Shown piece after piece: positions 57,875-64,000 of a stretch of DNA of 64,000 bases; the stretch's first letter is position 1, and each line of letters starts with the position of its first letter. Source of the DNA: Euphorbia lathyris. Its lineage: Eukaryota > Streptophyta > Magnoliopsida > Malpighiales > Euphorbiaceae. The position numbers and the translations under genes were made by a program. Where the stretch lies: positions 2,919,001 through 2,983,000 of the forward strand of contig NC_088915.1 in assembly GCF_963576675.1 (NCBI RefSeq), given 5' to 3'. Below the pieces are notes generated by a model, which worked only from the letters and a program-made list of their open reading frames with translations, did not search any database and was not told the DNA's origin.

Positions 57875-59456
57875 CTAAACAACAATAGGAGCATCCTCCT
57901 TTGCGCTTTCTTCGCCCACGGTGCTTGCTTGGGGATCCTTCTTCTCCACATTCGCAGATACGCCATCAAGAGATACCTCCTTATCCACCAAAGATGTGTG
58001 ACCAAGTGGAAGAGCCTGATCAGGAATTGGTTCTGCATCCGCCTGAAGGGGCACTTCATCAAGCTCATCCACCAAGACCGTAGTAGAGGGTTTGGTTTCC
58101 TCCATAGGTCCCTTCATCCATCTCCGGACGTAATCACGGAGGTACTCCTTAGCGTCTGGCATTTTATTGAACCTCGCCACATCCTCTGGTTCAGGGACGG
58201 CGAATTGCGGATCTGTGAAGCTAATCTCAGGATGCGCCAAAGAGAAGTACGCCATAAGCATCTCGCCGTAATAAAAAGCTTGCACACCTGCCGTGTATTC
58301 AGCTTCTCCAAGGGCGTCTTCGTGGCTTTTGGCATCAGATGCAATTTTTGCCTTTAAACTCTTAATCTCCTCATCCCTGAGAACTAGGGCGGATGTGGCA
58401 GAAGCAAGGTTTGCATTCGCAGAAGCAAGGCTTGCATTCGCAGAAGCTAGACCTGCATTAATAGAAGCGATAGTGGAATTGGCTTCCACTATCTCTTTCT
58501 CCAACCTCTCAACAGTTGCCTTATCCGCCACATTCTGAAGGAGCTCATTTTTCATGGTGCGAAGGCGAGCATACAACTGTCAAAAACAAATGATTCAATC
58601 AAAAGACAAAAAGATTAAGGAGCTAATACTGTCTACATCTTTTCTAAAGAAACTCACTAAAAGGAGCTCCGTCTTCCCCTTTTGCGCATGAATTGAACCA
58701 GGAATCTGGTCATAGTTCCTCTGCACTTCGCCAACCTGACCCAAGGCCTCATCCAGATAATTTAGGATGGATTCGCTCTCGAAAGAACCTTGGGCTCCCA
58801 ATTTGGTGGACCAGTATCCACCAATATCAGGCTTCGCCGTCTACACAAACATGAAAGAATCATACTCCGGTCCAAAACTTGATGAATGAAAGGAAATCAA
58901 AAGGTAGACTACCTGTGCAATCTCCTCAGCAGGTTTGGCGGACCTCATGGCGTCCGCCATAAGCTTAAGGCCCCCAGTGGTGTTGGGCTTCCTCCTCTTT
59001 AATGGTGGCCTCAACCACCTTTTCTGCGGGACAGGAAGGACGTTGATGAGAGGCGGCAAGCTGGGTCTCATAATTTTTGATCCAGGGAAAGCGATCCGCC
59101 AGATTCGCTAGATCCGCAGCATTCATACGAGACGGAGTGGACTCCGCTCGAGGATTCTTTTTCTTAGGAGGAATCGAAGAAGAGGCCATTGATCCCCGGA
59201 GCCACCTAGGGTCACCGGTCGGAATAGCACCGGAGATAGAAGTAAAAAGAGAGGGATTCCTAGTGGAACGAGTCTGGTAATGATTACGCGCCGAGTTATC
59301 AAACTCAGCTAAATCGAAATTAACCGTGTTCTCGGAAGAATGGGAGTTCTCCGACGACGAGGTAGTCCAGCTAAAATCTACTTCAATTTCAGGAGGAGGA
59401 GAGGAATTAAAAAGTTCTGAAGTTGATCTAGAAGAGGAAGACGAACTTTTAAACAT
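57875..59456 (-). pseudogene. Spliced antisense gene of Gypsy-B, lacking the gypsy-type transposon domain
   Basis: Three minus-strand exons: 59456-58913, 58840-58658 and 58576-57875. Introns of 72 nt (58841-58912) and 81 nt (58577-58657) have GT/AG ends at the same codons as in Gypsy-A. The start MFKSSSSSSRST is conserved. Exon 1 is about 730 nt shorter: after SHQRPSCP it jumps to PAEKVVE, losing the Transposase_28-like domain. One extra base near 59,000 then shifts the frame before PPLKRRK. Exons 2 and 3 (coiled coil, FYYGEMLMAYFSLAH, acidic tail) stay open and strongly similar to Gypsy-A. Confidence 0.78.
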
Positions 59457-59730
59457 CCAGGAAAAGTTAAAACGAAAATAAAATAAACTTACATGAGAAA
59501 TCGGGAGCTTGGTGCAAAATCCACAAGAAATCCCAGAAAAGCTTCGAGCGCTAGAGAAAGATGGAGAAATGAGGAAGAAAGAGAAAGCGTAAGAAGAAAG
59601 GAGTTTTCTTCTTCCTGGGATAGTGTGTCCACTACACGTGTCGATCATCCAATGGCGTTGAACAGTGTGCTCATTAATGCAAGTGTTTATGACGGCACGC
59701 GGAAGTTCAAAAGCCCTAAAGGACTTTAAG

Positions 59731-59749
59731 GGCATTTTGGGAGGGCTTC
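59731..59749 (+). other. Gypsy-B polypurine tract
   Basis: GGCATTTTGGGAGGGCTTC abuts the 3' LTR, as in Gypsy-A. Confidence 0.8.
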
Positions 59750-60228
59750 TGATAACATTGAGATATTATCCCGAGGACCAAAAGGGATATTCACCTCAAA
59801 GAACGCCGCATAGTGATCTCCAAAAGGAAGATAGTTGGCGGATCTCCCCGGATCAGCTCAGAGAGATCCGCTGGCGGATCTATAAGGCGAATCTCTCCAT
59901 TCGCCTCTATAATGGCTGGCCGCCGACTCGGCCATAAAAGATCATTAATGAGTTATTAATGAGCTAACCCGCCAGGTTCAGAATAACCCGTAACCGCCAT
60001 TAATGAAGCATTAATGGAGACTTTCTAGTTACCTGAAGGTTACAACTTCCCAGCTATATATAGCCTGATCCCCTAGGTTATCAAGGTACACACATTCTCA
60101 TAATTCTTATCTATTCCGTTGGTTTCCTCGATCCATCTTACTGACTTTGGCATCGGAGTGTCCCCAGCCGATCCCAACGGCGCCTCACAGGGAAGCGCTC
60201 CGATCAAGGATTTTTCCTCAAGTTAACA
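59750..60228 (+). repeat. Gypsy-B 3' LTR
   Basis: 479 bp, paired with 50885-51365. A 2-bp indel (GTATACACAC against GTACACAC) explains the length difference. Confidence 0.95.
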
Positions 60229-60233
60229 AAACG

Positions 60234-61355
60234 TTTTTGATTGGCATGCATATTTAATTTTTAATCGAATTGATAATTTGTGTAAAATTGAATATGGTTA
60301 ATTTGTGAAATTGGCCCAATAAACCGTGACACCGGTTTAAATTGGGAGGGCTAAATTTTGGATATGTGACGATCCTAAAATTTAGAGGGAGCAAAATTGT
60401 AATTTTGCATACAAATGGATGTTAACCGTTTGGGCCTTTATGGGCCTTAGTCACATATGGTAAAATTAGCGATTTCACCCTAAGTAACTCGGCTTAACTA
60501 TATTAGATGATTTTGGAATGCCATGATCATGCATTATATTTGTATGTCTTACCGTGCAGCAATGTGTTATAGAGTTCTATGGGTCCTAAATTAAAGTCGG
60601 TTTGTAATTTAATTTATTTTGGGAAATATGGCCTGCGTGCCATTCTTTCATTAATGTAATTTTAGAATAGGTTCTATTCATAAAATTGTAATTGGTCGTG
60701 AAGAAGCCCAGATGGTCCAAGCCTATGGTGGGAGCCCAAGGAGACTTGAAGCAAGCCCGTGAAGATTAGATAGTATATCTAGTTTCACTAGGATGTATTA
60801 TAAGGCCCATAGAGTCTCTATGTTTATTTTATTATATAATTGCTTAGTATAACATGAAATATAAGTAGCAACGATCACCAGATCATCACCCGCGATAATT
60901 ATATGTTAAAGCCGTATCACTTAATTAATCCGGATAATGAAATATTGAGTCGCTTAAAAGTGCTTTCCAGATTCACACCTCTTCCTCCCAGGTAGTGCTA
61001 CAATGTATGACGTGCCCTAACAGGTATGCTGTAGTAATTAGTGGGCTGTCGAGGGTTAGGATACTTCGGTATGGCTAACATGTGTATGGTGGTTGGACTC
61101 AATGTGGGTAGCATTAGCTCAGAGCGGGCCCTAAGCACAGATAGGCTAAGTGTCACAAAGCCCATCAAACCAAGAGTCCTTGCGGAGGATTGGATAGTTT
61201 ATCCTACCAAATCATCAATGGTCGACGGCGGAGCCCTAGCTCGGTCTATTATTGATGGATTGTGGATCTTGGTCAAGACAGCCAAATAAATATCACCAAT
61301 AACAAATTAAAATGGATTATTAATTTGATCTTTGGCTTAAGCCCTTTATTCTAAC
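60234..61355 (+). other. Copia-4 leader, part after Gypsy-B
   Basis: Non-coding continuation of the Copia-4 leader. The 61041-61289 reading has no known domain. It ends in TSD CTAAC of the solo LTR (61351-61355). Confidence 0.6.
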
Positions 61356-61834
61356 TGTTAACTTGAGGAAAAATCCTTGATCGGAGCGCTTCCCTGTGAG
61401 GCACCGTTGGGATCGGCCGGGGACACTCCGATGCCAAAGTTAGTAAGATGGATCGAGGAAACCAACGGAATAGATAAGAATTATGAGAATGTGTGTACCT
61501 TGATAACCTAGGGGATCAGGCTATATATAGCTGGGAAGTTGTAACCTTCAGGTAACTAGAAAGTCTCCATTAATGCTTCATTAATGGCGGTTACGGGTTA
61601 TTCTGAACTTGGCGGGTTAACTAATTAATGACTCCTTAATGATCTTTTATGGCCGAGTCGACGGCCAGCCGTTATAGAGGCGAATGGAGAGATTCGCCTT
61701 ATAGATCCGCCAGCGGATCCCTCTGAGCTGATCCGGGGAGATCCGCCAACTATCTTCCTTTTGGAGATCACCACGCGGCGTTCTTTGAGGTGAATATCCC
61801 TTTTGGTCCTCAGGATAATATCTCAATGTTATCA
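61356..61834 (-). mobile_element. Solo LTR of the Gypsy-B family
   Basis: This 479-bp minus-oriented sequence closely matches the Gypsy-B LTR, with complete ends (TGTTAAC...GTTATCA). TSD CTAAC is at 61351-61355 and 61835-61839. No internal sequence remains: a product of LTR-LTR recombination. Confidence 0.93.
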
Positions 61835-61893
61835 CTAACTCTAATGTAATTTTTCCACGTAGATAAAAATCACCAAGTTACATAAAAGAAATA

Positions 61894-62385
61894 ATGAATG
61901 CAACAAGCAATAACTCACTCAGACCACTCCTGAAAAAGGAGAAACTTTCAAGGACTGATTTCCTTGACTGTCCTATGAACTCACAAAAGGTTTGTAGACA
62001 CGAGTGGAAGGGATCTGTACTGATTGCTACCTTACCAGCCAACAAAGGGAACACACCTAAGGGAAAGGCCAAGTCCAAGTCTAAGGCGAATGCCCAAAAG
62101 GCCAAGTCAAAGACAAGGAAGGCGGCATCTCCTAAAGGTAGGTTGGCCTTGGCAGATGATATCTATCACGAGTGTAATGAGAAGGGACACTGGAAGAACA
62201 CGTGTCCAAAGCTAAGGGAGAAACAGAAGTCTAAAGCTTCTGGTTCTGGCATTTATGTTGTTGAGATAAATCTGGCTATTTCTACATCTTGGGTTTTAGA
62301 CACTGGATGTGGTACTCACATTTGTTCAAATGTGCAGGGACTGAGAAATAGGAGGTTGTTAGGATCTGGTGAAGTGGATCTTTGA
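61894..62385 (+). pseudogene. Copia-4 gag (internally deleted) and protease start
   Basis: The ATG at 61894 opens with LRPLLKKEKLSRTDFLDCPM, matching the first residues of this gag family. It then passes directly to the basic region before the zinc knuckle, so nearly the whole capsid domain (about 190 residues in Copia-1) is missing. The knuckle reads YHECNEKGHWKNTC, with Tyr in place of the first zinc-binding Cys. Protease VLDTGCGTH is kept. TGA at 62383-62385 stands where Copia-1 has Arg (LRVGNG), a CGA to TGA change. The frame continues unchanged after it. Confidence 0.88.
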
Positions 62386-64000
62386 GTCGGCAATGGTGCT
62401 CGTGTAGAGGCCTTGGAGATCGGAGATTACACTTTAGAGATGCCTACTGGTTTAGTTTTAGAACTTAGAGATTGTTGTTTTGTACCTGCAATGCGCAGGA
62501 ATATTATCTCAGTTTCTATGTTGGATATTTCCGGTTTTAATTTTAATATTGGACGTGGTAGGATTTCTATACATCGTGGCAATATTGTTTATGGAACCGC
62601 ATTTCTAGAAAATGGTTTGTATATCCTTGATCTAAAACGTAGTGAATCAATCTATAACATAAATGCTAAAAGGATTAAGACTAATGAACTAAATCCTACA
62701 TATATCTGGCACTGCCATCTTGGCCACATAAATGAGAAACGCATAACTAGGCTTTACTCTAGTGGAGCGCTAGGATCATTCGACATGCAGTCTTATGACA
62801 CGTGTGAATCTTGTTTAAGAGGGAAGATGACAAAGGCGCCTTTCACCAAAACTGGTGTAAGGGCCACAGAGCTATTGAAACTGATACACTCAGATGTATG
62901 CGGTCCAATGAGCACTAGTGCTAGATCTAGTTTTCTGTACTTTGTTACCTTCACAGATGACTATAGCCGATTTGGGTATATGTATCTAATGAAACATAAA
63001 TCTGAAACTCTTCTGAGATTCAAAGATTTTAAAAATGAAGTAGAAAATCAACTTGGTAAGAAAGTAAAAGCGCTCCGGTCTGATAGAGGGGGCGAATACT
63101 TGAGCCAAGAGTTTGTCTCATTCTTGAGAGAGTGTGGGATTGTATCCCAACTCACTCTTCCTGGTACACCCCAATGGAATGGAGTGTCAGAAAGGAGGAA
63201 TAGGACCCTGCTCGACATGGTCCGCTCAATGATGAGTCAAGCTTCTCTCCCTATCTCCTTTTGGGGATTTGCTTTGGAAACTGCTGCTCATATAATTAAC
63301 AATACACCGAGCAAGGCAGTTGAAGGAACACCATATGAATTATGGACAGGCCGAAAGCCCAACGTTTCCTTCATGAAGATTTGGGGTTGTGATGCACATG
63401 TCAAGAAATTGATGAGGGGCAAACTAGAGTCCAAATCTGTCAAATGCCAGTTCGTGGGTTACCCTAAGGAAACTAAGGGTTATTACTTCTACAACCCAGC
63501 CGAGAATAAAACATTCGTGGCCAGGTTTGCAGTCTTTTTGGAAAAGGAATTCCTTTCCAAAGTAGACAGTGGGAGCAATATTGATCTCATTGAGATTCAA
63601 GACTCACCGACTCCTACAGCAGATGCTGAGGATGCTCAGGTAACTGATTTAGGTCATCAAGAAATTGAGGAGGCTGAACCAGTTACACAGGAACCTAGAA
63701 GGTCTGATAGGACACGTCATCAATCCGAAAGGTACGGTTTTATCGTGACTGATGATGGGGACATAATGGTCGATAACCAGGATGAGCCCAAGACTTATCA
63801 AGAGGCTATTGAAAGCCCACAATCAGATCAATGGCGTAAAGCTATGGAGGCTGAAATGCAGTCTATGCGTGATAACCAGGTGTGGAACTTGGTGGATCCA
63901 CCTCCGGGTGTTAAAACAATTGGCTGCAAGTGGTGTTTCAAATTAAAAGCCGATAACACCTTCAAGGGGCGACTGGTGGCAAAAGGTTATAGACAAATCC
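62386..64000 (+). pseudogene. Copia-4 protease end, integrase and RT start (runs off window)
   Basis: This is the same frame as gag, read by hand as open from 62386 to the window end. HHCC: WHCHLGHINEKRI ... CESC. Integrase core: LIHSDVCGPM, LRSDRGGEYLS, NGVSERRNRTLLD, all DDE residues present. A linker leads to the start of RT (DQWRKAMEAEMQSM, QVWNLVDPPPGVKTIGCKW). Near 63950 it reads KADNTFKGRLVAKGY where Copia-1 has a longer KTDMDGKVSTYKARLVAKGY, an in-frame loss of a few residues. The rest of RT and RNase H must lie beyond 64000. Confidence 0.9.

Larger units (their letters stand above)
50885..60228 (+). mobile_element. Gypsy-B, Tat-type Ty3/Gypsy retrotransposon nested in Copia-4
   Basis: This 9344-bp element has LTRs 50885-51365 (481 bp) and 59750-60228 (479 bp), TGATAAC...GTTAACA. 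The TSD is AAACG at 50880-50884 and 60229-60233. It has a tRNA-Phe PBS, gag, protease, RT, two RNase H domains and integrase on the plus strand, and the spliced antisense gene on the minus strand. It is closely related to Gypsy-A internally, but its LTR differs, especially in U5, so it is a distinct subfamily. LTR divergence (about 9 substitutions and one indel) makes it older than Gypsy-A. Confidence 0.93.
48857..64000 (+). mobile_element. Copia-4 LTR retrotransposon, 5' part, interrupted by Gypsy-B and a solo LTR
   Basis: The 5' LTR (48857-50331) is followed by a tRNA-Met PBS, a leader with a GC-rich hairpin cluster, a shrunken gag (61894-62385) and pol, which runs off the window at 64000. 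Gypsy-B (50885-60228) and a solo LTR (61356-61834) are inserted in the leader. Integrase and zinc-knuckle sequences resemble Copia-1, so the two families are related. The 3' LTR and TSD lie outside, so the left end rests on the TG and the PBS only. Confidence 0.85.

Noticed and set aside
1..64000. CRISPR arrays, rRNA or intact tRNA genes
   Set aside because: No spaced short repeats of that type, no rRNA-like tracts and no full tRNA cloverleaf were seen; the window is plant nuclear DNA.

Overview
This window is nuclear DNA of a flowering plant, probably a eudicot. It is AT-rich intergenic sequence packed with LTR retrotransposons primed by plant initiator tRNA-Met or tRNA-Phe. It also holds a TRIM-like element, a truncated L1-type LINE and Tat-type Gypsy elements with the plant-specific second RNase H. 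I see no convincing intact host gene. Nearly all coding sequence belongs to mobile elements in various states of decay. Element boundaries were set from LTR pairs, TG...CA ends and 5-bp target-site duplications (TSDs), which agree exactly for six LTR pairs and one solo LTR.

Layout. 1-3550: host intergenic DNA ending in a 449-bp tandem duplication. 3551-22621: Copia-1 (1863-bp LTRs, TSD CTTAG), whose single gag-pol frame is split by the minus-strand Tat Gypsy-A (8332-17958, TSD CAATA). 22622-25089: rest of the duplicated locus, AT-rich DNA and a TRIM-like element near 24162-24405. 25095-27723: short internally deleted Copia-2 (minus). 27740-28665: decayed Copia fragments. 30650-31040: a possible B3-like pseudogene exon. 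31448-31502: (TA)n. 31516-37106: CRM-like Gypsy (plus). 38155-40240: 5'-truncated LINE (minus). 40490-41408: Copia RNase H scraps (minus). 42858-47369: Copia-3 (minus). 48857-64000 and beyond: Copia-4 (plus), containing Tat Gypsy-B (50885-60228, TSD AAACG) and a solo LTR of the same family (61356-61834, TSD CTAAC).

How the parts work. The Copia and Gypsy bodies encode gag, aspartic protease, integrase, reverse transcriptase and RNase H for copy-and-paste transposition. The two Tat elements also carry a convergent gene on the opposite strand, between pol and the 3' LTR. It has three exons, canonical introns conserved between the copies, a nuclear-localisation-like motif, a coiled coil and (in Gypsy-A) a domain resembling the Pfam 'putative gypsy type transposon' family.

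Most notable signals: this spliced antisense gene; GC-rich hairpin clusters in the otherwise AT-rich leaders of Copia-1 and Copia-4, including a perfect 28-nt palindrome; and several elements with nearly identical LTRs but badly damaged coding regions, which suggests mobilisation in trans. LTR differences counted by eye are about 25/1863 for Copia-1, 4/484 for its nested Gypsy-A, 10/480 for Gypsy-B, 5/510 for the CRM-like element and 11/264 for Copia-3. The first two agree with the nesting order.
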